Counted from the first letter of the stretch, positions 11,818-22,612 are shown. The stretch: 64,000 nucleotides of DNA from Brachionus plicatilis (GCA_010279815.1 QEOQ01000214.1:791716-855715); one strand, 5' to 3'. Notes: a model not told the origin generated them from the letters alone. Program-made: numbers and translations.

Positions 11818-12543
11818 ATGTACCCTAATCCAGCTCAAGTTAATGATGGAATTACTTATCCAACAGTACCAAGTATTAATACAAACATTCCTTTAATGTC
11901 TCCCGAACAGCAAAATCACTACGTAAATGAAATGAAACAACAAGAAAGAGCTTACTTTGAGAAAAGAATTTAAGAAGAATATCCGGTTAAATATCCAATT
12001 GTTTACAGTGTAATTTTGGTTTTCAATTCAATCAGCCTGATAGCGCTACATGTTATCTTGATAATATTCAAGGGTGCTTTTCACTATGTTTATCATGGAA
12101 TTTGGGGAGGTGTTTTGACTATTTTACATACTGTGTTAATACTACTACCAAGTAAATTTTTATTTTAATTTTCTTATTTTAATACTTAATATCTAACCAA
12201 AGTCAAAATACATAATGTCTATGTCTACATGGCAGCAATATTTGGCACAGTGTTTATTGGGATGTTTATTAGCATGGGAGTATTATTAGCTAGCGCAATC
12301 AGCTTCATGGATTATGGTAGTGACTACGCTAGCGAAGAAGCTAATAAAGATATGATTCCAGTTTCAGCGGTAATGATTGCTCTAAGTGCAGTTTCAGTAA
12401 TTCTCTCTGTCGTCAATTTTTTTTTAATTAAAAAAATTGCTAAAAGACCCAAAGTTAATATAGTTGGACACACAGGAATCATGGTTCAGCAAAATGTTCC
12501 TGCTTATTCACAACAAAATCACAATATGGCCAACAATTTTTAA
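11818..12543 (+). pseudogene. CD20/MS4A-like four-TM protein with nonsense codon
   Basis: Two exons, 11818-12151 and 12203-12543, are joined by a 51-nt GT..AG intron and give 225 codons in frame. Four membrane segments are visible: around residues 59-80 (PIVYSVILVF..), 90-110 (HGIWGGVLTILHTVLILLP), then AAIFGTVFIGMFISMGVLL and VSAVMIALSAVSVILSVVNF. The WGG motif in TM2 and the overall spacing match the CD20/MS4A family of plasma-membrane proteins. The N-terminal tail is Pro/Asn-rich and the C-terminal tail Gln/Asn-rich, both probably cytosolic. Codon 52 (11971-11973) is TAA just before TM1; CAA would be the simplest ancestor. No in-frame ATG follows in exon 1, so as written no TM1-TM2 can be made. 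It may be a pseudogene, a null allele or a sequencing error. Family call fairly secure, function unknown. Confidence 0.65.
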
Positions 12544-12853
12544 AAGTCAATCAAATAATATTTTAAACAATTTTAAAAGAATTTTTAAATATTTTCAAAA
12601 AGAAATTTCTCGAATATTTTTTTTTTCTAAAGACAAAATTTTCTATAAAAATATTTAAAAAAAAATTTTTTATGTTTAATTATCAAGCCATAAAAGCCAT
12701 ATGAAAACCGAAAATTAACTGCTTGTTATTTAACTAATACAATGCAATCGCGCTTGTTTGTCTTTACTGAAATAAGTTTATCAAACTCTAGCTGATTATT
12801 GTCAATAGATTCAAAGACATTGCAATTAGATGATTTTATGCTTTCTATTATCA
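12544..12853. other. AT-rich spacer after the CD20-like gene
   Basis: Presumed 3' UTR and intergenic sequence. Nothing recognisable beyond poly-T/A runs. Confidence 0.4.
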
Positions 12854-14350
12854 TTATTTTTTACTTTTCCAGATAAATTGATAAATAAAAAATCTTAACT
12901 CGAAACCCTTGTACTCTTCTACTAGTCTAGTTACCAATGGAACATAATGGCTCAGTCCTTCTCTAACATATCTCTCGCACAGTTCAAAAAGCCTACTAGA
13001 GACTTTTAATAATTTTATTTTTTCAAAATGGTAATATGTCGGAGGGTGTATCATGCCTCTTCTCCATCGATTGCTTTGATACCAATCATTTTTTGTCTTA
13101 TTTCATTCGAAATGCCAGTTTCTTTCTATAATGACTTGGATATTACCAGTATCAATATGAATCATTTTGTGAATTAACTTAACTTGAATTATTTAAATTA
13201 TTGATTGTTTTTGTTAAATAAATTAGAGATCAATCATTTTGATGTTAATTTGGTAGTGAACCATTATTAGACATAACATGTCTAGTAATGTTTAGTATTT
13301 ATTTCTTAAAAATTATTAAAATCATTAGATTTTTTAAGCTTTAAAATTTTAAATGATCCTTTTGATCTTAAAATTTGATCTGAAACTTCAATTTGCCATC
13401 ATTTTAGGTTCTTTGCATGTTACACGAGTTATACGAATAAAATCGTCTAATTTTAGACCAGATTTTAGAAAATGTGATTGAATAGATTGGTCCTATATAT
13501 TTGGTGGAAGATGAATAACTTTGAAAAGACAAATCTCAGCTACAAGATTAGGGTCAAAAATTCTGTCTGAGACTGATTTGATTTGATAGAGATTAGATCT
13601 CCTTGTTTAACCCCACAATTAGTTTGAAATTTTTCTGACTTTTTTTTGTTGTTAAAGAAAACAATGATTACATAATGTTTTCTTTTTAAATTCAAATTGG
13701 TTTTTGCTGGTTTTAAGTAGTTCTGGGGAGCTAAACAAGATTAATTTTCAAATATTTGAGATAAACAGTTAGAAACAGATATTAGTCTTGCATTATTTAC
13801 ATCATCAAATTTATTTGATGAACCCTTTAGGATAGGTCTTATTTTTGAGATGAGATGTTTAAGTCAATAGTTTGAATTAGACTATTTGGTTAATAAATTC
13901 CAGTAGGACTCATCATATTTCAAAATCAGTCAGATTTTTAATCATTGAATATGAAATGTCGTCAAAACCTTAAACTTTACAGTTTTTACATACATCAATG
14001 ACTTTATTCAGCATATCAATATTAAACAGAGGGCATTTCTCATCCCGAATGGATTCGTTTAAAGCCAAGTTAACTTTACTAGCAACTATTTTTTGATCTA
14101 GACTCAGATCTCTTGAATCAGAAAAAAGATTTGAGAAGTGAGTAAATAATGTTTCGTGCTCAATAATTTTTCTCATTTTTGGTTGTTTAATGACGTAATG
14201 TGAGTTTCCCCGCTTGAATGGTCATGAATCTCATTGCTAAGACAGAATCGTTATTATCATTGTTTAAAACTATTTTGAATCTAATTTCACATTATACACA
14301 CTGATTCTAAATTATACCCCAAGTAGGATTCTTTATTGCACTTTCGTATC
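12854..14350 (-). pseudogene. Decayed non-LTR retrotransposon ORF2
   Basis: Read on the minus strand, 14350 to 13480 gives a pre-RT region (VLAMRFMTIQAGKLTLRH, LFSDSRDLSLDQKIVASKV). RT fingers follow (RPILKGSSNKFDDVNNARL then ISVSNCLSQIFEN), then a jump to the motif-B-like NCGVKQGDLIS. The C-terminal piece at 13060-12854 reads LLKVSSRLFELCERYVREGL. It matches LTVSNRLFELSERYARAGL of the 27-28.9-kb copy, so both belong to one family. The palm motif with the catalytic Asp pair is deleted. Stops and frameshifts are numerous, and a MITE fragment (13168-13397) splits it. Confidence 0.75.
13168..13397. mobile_element. Truncated copy of the 24.5-kb MITE
   Basis: The 230 bp align without length change to 24712-24941 at high identity. 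They end in the same terminus, CTTCAATTTGCC. The other half of the element is missing here, so this is a 5'-truncated copy inside a dead reverse transcriptase. Confidence 0.8.
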
Positions 14351-14597
14351 TCCAAAAATTACCTTTTTGAATCTTTTTTCTAGTAACAAGCTCGGTTTTT
14401 TAGAGACTCCAGCAACAAATTATTCGGTATTTCTTTTTAAAATGAATAATTTTTGTTTTTCTTTTCAATTATATTTTATTTTATTTAATTTGTTACGAAT
14501 TAATCAAAAATTTACATGTTTTAATTCTAAGATACTTTTTATTAAATTTATTATTGCTAGTAAAAAAAACCCTTATCTAAATATTTGTGCTTTTTAA

Positions 14598-15516
14598 AGG
14601 ACTGTGGTGTCAATTTGACACTTTTTGAGAATTAATCTTTGGATATTTTTTTTTTGAAAAAAGTTTTTGGTAATTTTATTTCACCAACTTTATTTGGTAT
14701 CAAAAACAAAAATACAGATTGAAATTTTGAATTAAAAAAATTGAATTTTCATGCAACAAAAAAATATACCTCTAATTCGGTTTTAATTTGAAACTTTTTT
14801 GAATTTATTGCATAATTTTATTGACATTTTGCCAAAATTGATTATAAACTTTTTAAATAAAATAAATAAAAAAATTTGAAATTAAAATAGTCAAAAATTT
14901 GAAATGTCTAAAAGAGAAGCTAGCCTAAAGGCCCTTGAAGCCTTGAGAAACACCGATGACACTCAATTTATAGTCTCAGGTGATGATGATGCAGATTTTT
15001 TGGACGATCAAAACTTTGTGGATGAATTTGATGAAGTTGATGCTGATGTTGATGAGGATTCTAAAGAAAGAAATAGAAAATTCTTTATGAAGAAGAAGTG
15101 GATGATACAAGCCAACATGTCATTGATTCGATTGAAAGTACAATCAATAGGGTAAACTTGGACCAAAATCTTGACAAGACAAGAAAAATTGGAGTTGTTT
15201 GGACATGGATAAGATTTATCACTAAGAAAGAAAATTAATTTCAATGAGAAACCCGGACCAACCAGCTATGCAACAAGGAACATAGACAATACCATGATAT
15301 CAGCGTATATGATGAATTTTGATATGTATATGCTAAATTTGATCGTACAATGTACAAATTCGAGTAGAATGTAGAAATTTAATAGACTTAAAATTTATTC
15401 AGGATAAATATTTATTTTTTTTTATCAAATTTAGTCCTTGTAACTTTAAAAAACCTAAAATTTGTCGAGTATTTTGCATTTTTATATAAAAAGTGTCAAT
15501 TTGACACCGCCGGTCC
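14598..15516. mobile_element. piggyBac-like element, internally deleted
   Basis: The ends are inverted: GGACTGTGGTGTCAATTTGA on the left mirrors TCAATTTGACACCGCCGGTCC on the right. TTAA precedes the left end (14594-14597); TTAG, one base off, follows the right. Just inside each terminus lies the palindrome GTGTCAATTTGACAC. The interior encodes remnants of a piggyBac transposase. TTAA targeting and the coding content fit piggyBac. Length is about 0.9 kb, far below an autonomous copy. Confidence 0.75.
14904..15372 (+). pseudogene. piggyBac transposase N-terminal remnant
   Basis: Starts MSKREASLKALEALRN, continues with a strongly acidic stretch (DDDADFLDDQNFVDEFDEVD), then needs frameshifts. 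A later segment reads NEKPGPTSYATRNI ... LNLIVQCTN. It matches the usual piggyBac order: acidic N-terminus, GPT motif, then an IVxxTN motif at the start of the DDE domain. The catalytic core and C-terminal zinc finger are deleted, so it cannot encode a working enzyme. Confidence 0.65.
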
Positions 15517-15699
15517 TTAGAAGTATAAAAAATATCGGGCTTTTGAGTGTTAAAAATATAAAAAGCAATTTTCAGATATAAAAGATTTGAATATAAGAGA
15601 GTTTTTAATTATTCAGATTAAAAATAAAAATTTAGAATAGAATAAAATACGAGTAATTTTATTCTCCATATTTTTAAAATTTTTTCATGAATGATTTGA

Positions 15700-16260
15700 T
15701 CAGAGCTGTATTTAATTGAATCTTGGTGCTAAAGATTGGATGTATAAATGCTTCAGTTGTTGCATATTGTGATGATATTGCAATGCTATCACCACTCGCT
15801 TCTCATGTACGTATATGATCGCATCTAAGAAAATAAAAAACGATATTCAAATAATTCAAAATCGGGCAATCAGGTCGATATTCAAAGTTTCAAAATTCAC
15901 AAGCCAAAAGATCATGAACGCAATTTCTAATTTAACACCGATTGATAAAAGAATCCTAAAGTTATGTAGCTCATTTCTTACAAAAAACTACAACCACAAT
16001 ACACACATCAAAGAATTAATTGACAAATACAGTATTCTAAGCAGTACAAAACAATCAATTTTATATCAAATGCACTTAATGAATGTAAATAGTTAGAACT
16101 CTTTTTATTATATATTAATTTTTTATTCTTTTTGATAATTAACTCTATAAAACATAAACTAGCGTTTTTTATATGCTGAAAGAAGGGCGTTCCACCTTCA
16201 AGCAGATGACTTTCACTAGTTATTTTTTTACTAAATAAAAAAAAAAAAAATTCTCATGCA
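15700..16260 (+). pseudogene. Non-LTR RT fragment: YCDD palm plus C-terminus
   Basis: Around 15740-15810 a + frame reads ASVVAYCDDIAMLSPLASHV, the RT motif C with the catalytic Asp pair. After a deletion, 15815-16096 reads IASKKIKNDIQIIQNRAIRS then IFKVSKFTSQKI, ending MHLMNVNS-stop. This is the C-terminus of a CR1/Jockey-type ORF2. Downstream is a short 3' end (GAAGGGCGTTCCACCTTC could form a hairpin) and an A-rich tail near 16236-16250. Copy is 5'-truncated and dead. Confidence 0.65.
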
Positions 16261-16282
16261 CAAAAGATTTTAGACAGAATCT

Positions 16283-16620
16283 ATGAGTATTCGTTATTAT
16301 GGAAAATTGAATTCAACACCAAAAAGTCTTCGTATCTTTTTTTTTAAGAAAAAACAAAATAATGACGATGCTAAGAATTTCAAACTTGGAAAGCTTGATA
16401 TACCCCTCCAAAAAAGAATAATTTATCTAGGACTTCCATTGGGCGATCTAAACTTTATTAATTCATTTATTGATGCTAAAATGAGAGATGTGGAAAAAAG
16501 TATGTTCTCTGTCACATTCTATCTGTATTCGATCGGCTGCAAGCCGAGAGCTATGAACCCTACAACAGTCGTCTTTATCTATAAACAATTTTAAATAAAT
16601 TCTAAAATACTAAATGGATA
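16283..16620 (+). pseudogene. RT C-terminal fragment, different clade
   Basis: The frame contains IIYLGLPLGDLNFINSFIDA then DVEKSMFS, SIGCKPRAMNPTTVVFIYKQF. The order YLGxPxG, FI.aK, GCKP..M.P, IYKQF resembles the region after the RT palm in R2/NeSL-like or related non-LTR elements. Only about 100 residues survive. It abuts the preceding fragment head to tail, as in a dump of truncated insertions. Confidence 0.55.
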
Positions 16621-16741
16621 AGATTATACTCAGAAACGACAGAGACTACTGGAAGTTTCCCAAACGAAATTGATAGTATATAAAGTCTGACTGACGACCA
16701 CTTTCAAACACTGACAGATAGAACGCAAAAGTGTAAATTAT

Positions 16742-17284
16742 GTGACTATGTTAGCAAAGTAGAGCTTAAGTTCTTTGGTTCAATGTTAAGGGCTAAAAGA
16801 AGCTTTGTGGTTCTACATCTGTTTGGTATACCAAGTATACTTTTCAAAATATTACCTTCTGTTCTTTTAATCGACAGTTTCTCACTAACACTCAGATTAA
16901 AGTTCTCAAGGCCATAGAAAAGGACAGGTCTTATGGATGCTTTGTAAAGATGACCTTTCATATTAGGTAGCATCAAATCTGAGATAATTCCTAGTACTTT
17001 AATTATAGCAAGTGCAGCATAGGTTGCCTTTTTTCATTTATTGATATGTACTGTATTTTTATCATCTCCCGATATATTTACACCCAAATAGTTTACTTCC
17101 TTAACTTGAAGAATATTACTTCCGTTTAAGACCAGCTCCTCTTGATAAAAGTCTTTTTTAATTTAAGCCGAGGACCTTCTCACACTGCCGTTAAATACCA
17201 TGAACGTGGTCTTGTTTGGGTTGTTACTTATCTTGTTTAAGTGCCCATAGTTCTCAACAACACTTATCTGCTGTTGTATTTGTA
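16742..17284 (-). pseudogene. Non-LTR RT thumb/C-terminal fragment
   Basis: On the minus strand it reads QVKEVNYLGVNISGDDKNTV, LIIKVLGIISDLMLPNMKGH-like, YKASIRPVLFYGLEN, EGNILKSILGIPNRCRTTKL, LLALNIEP. The series YLGV...K..Y..IRPVL.YG.E is standard for non-LTR ORF2 after the palm. One or two stops interrupt it. Its upstream end meets the 3' tail of the next element at about 17284, so that element or this one inserted there. Confidence 0.7.
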
Positions 17285-18400
17285 GTAGTAGTAGTGTAAA
17301 CCGCAGCTTGGAGTCAACCAAGCAGAGCTCTAATGAGCTATAGCAGTGGCTTCAAATCGTTTCGCCATCCAAACATCAAGTTTTGCTTTGAAACTGTTTG
17401 TATTCCTTGAGTTGATAATTTCTTCCGGTAGTTTATTCCAATCATTGACAACCCTGTTAATAAAAAAGTTAAATCTAGGAAGACAACACCTAACTAGCTC
17501 TCGTGTAAGGTTCTGTCTGTGTCTTCTCAACTCTTATCTTCTATTATCCATCTTGGTGTTTAAACTATAATTGATCCCGTTGGTAAAATTCACAATCTCT
17601 ATACCATTAACTATCTTAAACATTTGAATCAAATCGCCACGTACTCTTCTTGTTTTCAAGTCGGTTAATTTTAACTTTGATAGTCGTTCCGAGTAGTCTA
17701 AATGACGCAGTTCATGAACTAATTTTGACACTCTTCTTTGTACTTTTTCCAGCGCATTCACATCTTTTTCAAAATAAGGACACCAAGAGCTAATCGCGTA
17801 TTCTAAGTGCGGTCTGATAAGTGAACAGTATAGTAACCTAATCAACTCGAGCGTAGGGAATTTAAATTTCTAATAAACGATTTGAATTATTTAAATTTCT
17901 TATCATTTCTAATAAACGATTTGCTTTCGAAGTTGAGTTTTTTACTTGAGTGTCCCATTTCAAATCATCTTGAATGTAAATTCCTAAGTCCTTTTCACAA
18001 TCCGACTTATTTAGTGCCTGAGAGTAAATTGAGTAATTAAACTTTTTATTGCTGTGGCCTATATGAAGAACTTTACACTTTTCAACATTAAGCTGAGTAG
18101 ACCAATCTTCAGACCATTTGCAAACTTTATCAATGTCGTTTTGAAGCTCAAGGACTGAATCAAAATTTTTTATAACTGATAAAATCTTTGTATCATCAGC
18201 ATATGCTTCACAACTATTTGAAAAGATCTCTAACATATCGTTAATGTAGATCACAAAAAGAAGAGGACCTAAAACCGAGCCCTGTGGAACTCCACTTTCA
18301 ACACCAACCCAGCTAGAACTCGCATCACCAAGAACGACTCTTTGTGACCTTCCAGTTAAAAATGAACGAATCCACTCAACAATTCTTTGTCCAAGGCCAA
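17281..18400 (-). pseudogene. 5'-truncated CR1/L2-type retrotransposon with 3' tail
   Basis: From 18395 down it reads RIVEWIRSFLTGRSQ, SGVPQGSVLGPLLFVIYIND (motif B), EAYADDTKIL (motif C), then a thumb region and LIRPHLEYAISSWCPYFEKD. The C-terminus is RFNFFINRVVNDWNKLPEEI ... SFKAKLDVWMA, ending at 17330. Defects: a short tandem duplication with frameshift near 17848-17905 and a stop near 17532. The 3' end is only about 35 nt: a CTTGG/CCAAG hairpin (17307-17322), then a (TAC)n tail (17281-17295). 5' truncation inside RT is typical of target-primed reverse transcription. This is the best preserved RT of the window. Confidence 0.85.
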
Positions 18401-19308
18401 AAAATTATTTTATCTTTTTTTTTTTAACGAGAATTTTTCAGTTTTTTCTCAATTTGCACTGTTTTCATTTTTTTGAAAAATTAATTTTTTGGTTTAATTG
18501 CACCGAACTACAGATAAAAATAAAAATTAAAATAAAAATAGAAAAAGATAATAGATTGTCACTTTAGTGAAAACACGAGTTAAGTTGAGACTGAAAGTAA
18601 AAAATATATCTAGTATTATATTCAAAGATTGTAAGCGAAAATAAATTTAAGAAAAAAATAAATTGAAATATGTTGCATTAAAGAAGAAAATTAAAAAAAA
18701 AAACTATTTTTTTAATATTTTTTTGAACTTCGAACAAAGCCAAACTGATGTCATATTTCTTTTGGTAAGTTATTTTAATTTTTGATATCAATTAGGTAAT
18801 GGTTATGAATTGCTTTAGTAGTGAAAAGAGCTTCTTGAAGTAATGAAGATTTAGTTAAGAATCGGTATAAAAAAGAAAATAAACAATTTCTTTGAATTTT
18901 TTTCTTTAAAACAACAGTTAAATATTTCTGGGTCAGTCTTTAGATTTTATTTATTTTCGTTTAATAAGTTATTTAAATTCACACTGGCATTTTTTAAATA
19001 TTTAAAAAATAGAAAATTTTTTTTTTAAATAAAAAAAGAAATTTTATAAAAAAATTTATTGTTTAAAAAAAAATTCAATAATTTAGAAATTGCCAAAAAA
19101 CATTATTGATTCCTTCACGACTCGATTTTTGAAAAAAAATATTGAGTCGGATAATGAATATTTAAATAACTTAAGTTTGTCTGTAATTTTTATATTTAAA
19201 TGTCGAAATTTTAAGATATTTTGTAAATATTATAATGAACAAATATTTAAATTAGGATTTCATAAATAAAACATATTTTATTTGAATTCAATTATCAAAA
19301 AATTACTA
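18401..19308. other. AT-rich intergenic stretch upstream of the MPLKIP-like gene
   Basis: No coding or transposon signal that I can support. It is the presumed promoter side of the 19.3-kb gene. Confidence 0.4.
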
Positions 19309-19590
19309 ATGTCCGCCGAAGAATCATCAATAGAACATCAGAATTCAAAACCAAATTACTACCCAAGTCCTCAATTTTCGCACAATAACCATCAAAATAA
19401 TGTCTATGGAAAAAAAAGAAAATTTCCAATAAACCAGCATTATGGAACAAATATGAATAGAAATAAGTTTTTTAGAAACCCAGGCCAATTTGGAAGAAAT
19501 GAGAAAGAGTTTGACGTCAAAGATTATTATGATAAATCAATGGTCGAAGACCCATGGGCTCATTTAGCTTCTGATGCTCAAATGAAGTAA
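19309..19590 (+). CDS. MPLKIP: MPLKIP/TTDN1-like small protein
   Basis: A 93-residue product. The N-terminal half is Ser/Asn/His-rich and disordered, the middle basic (GKKRKFP, RNKFFRNPGQFGRN). The C-terminus carries FDVKDYYDKSMVEDPWAHL, which matches the conserved C-terminal core of M-phase-specific PLK1-interacting protein (Y-[FY]-x-x-SM-[LV]-EDPW). In vertebrates that protein is nuclear and tied to mitosis, lariat-intron biology and non-photosensitive trichothiodystrophy. I start at the ATG at 19309; the open frame runs 27 nt further up without another ATG. It is about half the human length, and an upstream exon cannot be excluded. AATAAA lies at 19613. It converges on LEPROT with about 150 bp between stops. 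Confidence 0.65.
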   Translation: MSAEESSIEHQNSKPNYYPSPQFSHNNHQNNVYGKKRKFPINQHYGTNMNRNKFFRNPGQFGRNEKEFDVKDYYDKSMVEDPWAHLASDAQMK

Positions 19591-19742
19591 AATCATTCAA
19601 AATTATTTTGTTAATAAAACTTTTTTTTCGTTTATAAAAAAAAATTTATTTAAAAAATGTAAAAAATTGTTCAAATTTATTTTCAAAAGATAAATAAAAA
19701 ATAAAGCAACAAATAAATTTTGAGTTTTTGAGTTCTAAAATT

Positions 19743-20307
19743 CTACCATCCACCAAAGTTGTCCTCTGCTAGTAACAATCTAACGAATATATAAATAGTC
19801 AAGAAAATTATTGAATTTCCAGCGAAAATAAATGCTGCAGAAGACCATTTTATTAATGGCGCCCCAATTGGTGTATTCGCCATTATCACTGGCAGCATGT
19901 ATGCACTAATAACTAAAATGGCTGTAAGAAAAGCGCTTAACTCTACACAGCGACCAGTGTAAGGATCAGACATATAACTATCACCTGTACATCGCCGTGA
20001 AATTATAATTGGAAGTGGTGATAAGATATGAAAAACGACGACAAAAATTGGCCACCAGTTACTATTAGAAAATTTAAAATAAAAATTTTTATTTTTAATC
20101 AAATCATACTAATTAGCCAACGCACATCCAAGGACTAGAAGTGTGGCTCCACCAGTAGCCAAAAATGAAAGAGTTACCAATCTTATAGATTAAAAATTAA
20201 AAAATTGCCCAAGTTTTTGTTATTTTCTTACCCTTTAAAAACAAGCAAAAAGTGAATTTTTTTGTCATAAAAAAAAAATTTAATATACCTTTTAAGTTTA
20301 ATGCCAT
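19743..20307 (-). CDS. LEPROT: LEPROT/VPS55 endosomal membrane protein
   Basis: Exons on minus: 20307-20289, a putative single nucleotide at 20232, 20181-20110, 20061-19743. They total 411 nt, 136 residues, against 131 in human LEPROT. The product starts MALNLKG then LVTLSFLATGGATLLVLGCA (TM1) and continues NWWPIFVVVFHILSPLPII (TM2). Next come a Cys-bearing luminal loop (RRCTGDSYMSDPYTGRCVEL), TM3, TM4 (FAGNSIIFLTIYIFV) and the short tail FGGW. The four-TM plan, the LSP-P-I motif and AGN..IFLT define the VPS55/LEPROT family. These proteins help late-endosome to vacuole/lysosome sorting and reduce surface leptin and growth-hormone receptors. Introns are 56, 50 and 48 nt. The frame joins across the first two introns only through the one-base exon; see findings. 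Confidence 0.85.
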
Positions 20308-20736
20308 TTTTGAGTTTATTTAAGTTTGACTAGTCAGATTAAGCTTTTTTTTTGATAAATTATAATGATTAATTTGAAATTATTTTACTAATATATTCAC
20401 AAGTTTATTATATTCATGGTATATTTTAAAAGCGAAATTTTATATTCTGAAAATTATTTGTCTTAAAATTTTTTTAAATAATATTTTTTAATATAAATAT
20501 AACCGATAACTTATTTGAGATAGGAATATTTTAAAGCCCAAGATACATTAAAAAAGGTAAAAATTAAAATAAAAAAGGTAATTTTAGTATCATTTAGTAA
20601 AGCGTCTATTTTCATCAAGTATAATCTTCAATAAAAATCAATTTAAGCAACAAATTTGCACTTAATTTTAAGAAGTTGACAATAAAAGCATTTTAGGGTT
20701 TTAACCCTCCAATAATAGGTCATAAGATTACATATT
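20308..20736. other. AT-rich spacer upstream of LEPROT
   Basis: Presumed 5' UTR/promoter of LEPROT. No other signal seen. Confidence 0.4.
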
Positions 20737-20739
20737 TCA

Positions 20740-20952
20740 TGATAAAAAATCCCAAATTTTAATAAAATTTTTTTTCAAGTAATTATTTATAGTTTTTGAT
20801 CTCTTTTTTAAATACCTAAAATAATTCAATTCTATCAGTATAAAATTATTTGAAATTTTTGAATGTACTGAAAATCCATTAGAAACTTGATTTGAATGGC
20901 TGCATAAGGATTTTTCGATGCTAATTAATGAATTTACTAAGTCAGACATCCT
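20740..20952 (-). CDS. Hypothetical small ORF, about 70 residues
   Basis: From the ATG near 20950 it reads MSDLVNSLISIEKSLCSHSN then QVSNGFSVHSKISNNF. Composition of the first ~45 codons looks more coding-like than the surrounding sequence. The rest is Lys/Asn-rich. A GT follows TATTTTAG inside it, so it may be one exon of a spliced gene. I recognise no family and see no partner exons; it may equally be transposon debris. Confidence 0.25.
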
Positions 20953-21507
20953 GGCGCCAAAGAAATATTTCAATTTATAAATAAAAAACATTTGAATGGG
21001 AATAAGTTGTCAATATAGATCTCAATGAGAATCAGACTTTACTTTTAATTTTGCTCCTTCAGTAAAATTCGTTAAAATTTTTTTATCATTTTCTGATTTT
21101 CAATTAATCTATTATGAAGTTCTCAAAAACTAAGTTTAAAGTTTAATTACATAAAAAGATGGCAAAGTTTTTCGTCAGTAGATAAATCATTTTTTTAGGA
21201 GATAATTCTAATTAAAAAAATTAGATAAAATAAATATTAAAAAATCATTTTTCAAATTTTATTCATCAAATTTGAAAATTATTAAAACATTACTTTATAA
21301 ATATATTACAATCATTTGTAAATTAGGATCAAAAAAAGTCTTCTTTCTTCAGCTAATTTTTCATTTTACTAGCAAAATTATTTTTTATCAGAAAAATATT
21401 TTTTTAGGGGTTGTGAAATTCATTTCAATTCGATAGTTTCAATTCAGAAAAATTTGAATAACTTTTATACTATAAGGAATTATTTAGTTCTGTAAAATGC
21501 TTAATGT
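20953..21507. other. AT-rich non-coding stretch
   Basis: Nothing supportable. Confidence 0.4.
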
Positions 21508-21511
21508 TTAA

Positions 21512-21830
21512 CACTAGAAGCACCAAAACGAGTCATTTTGACTCGTTATGAAAATTAAGGAATAAATCATATATTTCATGTTCAAATTTATTTAAATTAT
21601 TAAATTAATTGAATAAAAATAGTAAATTAATAAATAATTTGTAAAATAATAAAGTCTTTTCTTCGGCCTTATAAAATATCCATGGTCAATCACACTTTTT
21701 ACAAATACTCTCTTTTTTTTTGTACAATATCCACACACTGCTTTTTTACATTTTGAACAAAAATGTGTTGCTTTATAATTACCACATAAACGAATTTGAA
21801 CAAATTTTTTTTATTTGAATTTAGAGAGTT
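21512..21830 (-). mobile_element. piggyBac 3' end with transposase zinc-finger remnant
   Basis: TTAA at 21508-21511 is followed by CACTAGAAGCACCAAAACGA and the palindrome CGAGTCATTTTGACTCG, a piggyBac-type terminus. On the minus strand about 21803-21680 reads VQIRLCGNYKATHFCSKCKK then AVCGYCTKKRE. This is the Cys-rich C-terminal finger that ends piggyBac transposases. Orientation is consistent: the C-terminus faces the nearby terminus. The rest of the transposase and the other end are missing. Confidence 0.65.
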
Positions 21831-22156
21831 ATTTTTATTTTTAATGCTGAAAAAAAATTATGCTAAAAAAAAAATACTTAGATTTTACCGGCCAAACACC
21901 GAAAAAAGAAATCTCGGTAGAGTCCCCAATTTGCTTTTTTAAAGTTGAAATAAAAATTCAAAGAATTAACTATAAATAAATGCTCAATTGATGCTTGGAT
22001 GGGAAAATGATCACTCAACATTCATCATCTGATAGAGCCTTGAAGTCAAGAACTCTACCTGAGAGAAATATAATATTATATATAAAAAGGATTGAAAAAT
22101 TTACTTTGAAATTAAAAATCTATTTTACAATTAAGTAATAAATTCAGTTTATTGTA
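21831..22156. other. Non-coding stretch
   Basis: AT-rich. No gene or repeat partner found. Confidence 0.35.
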
Positions 22157-22612
22157 CAGTGGTGTTCCGGATTTAGTAATTTACGATAATTTACGTAAAA
22201 TGTTGTAAATTTACGTAAATTTACAAAAGTAAAAAAACGTAAATTTATCAGATTTTACGTAAAATTAATGTAAAAAAAAAATGTCCAAAAAATTTAAATG
22301 AAATTTAACACCAAAAATGCAATTTCATGAGTGTCAAATTATTTCAATTTTTTGGACATTTTTTTTTACAAAAATTAAAATAATTTAACACTACGAATGT
22401 AATGACATTGAAATGAAATTGCATTTTTGGCGTTCAATTTCATTTAAATTTTTTGGACATTTTTTTTTACATAAATTTACGTAAAATCTTATAAATTTAC
22501 GTTTTTTTACTTTTGTAAATTTACGTAAATTTACAACATTTTACGTAAAATTTGGCAAATTTACCAAATTTTACGTAAAATATCGTAAATTACTAAATCC
22601 GGAACACCACTG
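22157..22612. mobile_element. Palindromic Tc1-type MITE, TA target
   Basis: Begins CAGTGGTGTTCCGGATTTAG and ends with its reverse complement. It is flanked by TA at 22155-22156 and 22613-22614. The arms extend inward through repeated TTTACGTAAATTTACG blocks. An inner inverted repeat (TTTTGGACATTTTTTTTTAC-type) makes almost the whole 456 bp self-complementary. No coding content. CAGTGGTGTTCCGGA is close to known Tc1-family ends. Confidence 0.9.

Noticed and set aside
11923..11973. Short intron that would remove the stop codon of the CD20-like gene
   Set aside because: A GTAAAT donor exists at 11923 but no AG acceptor restores the reading frame at GAA 11974. The removed text also looks coding.
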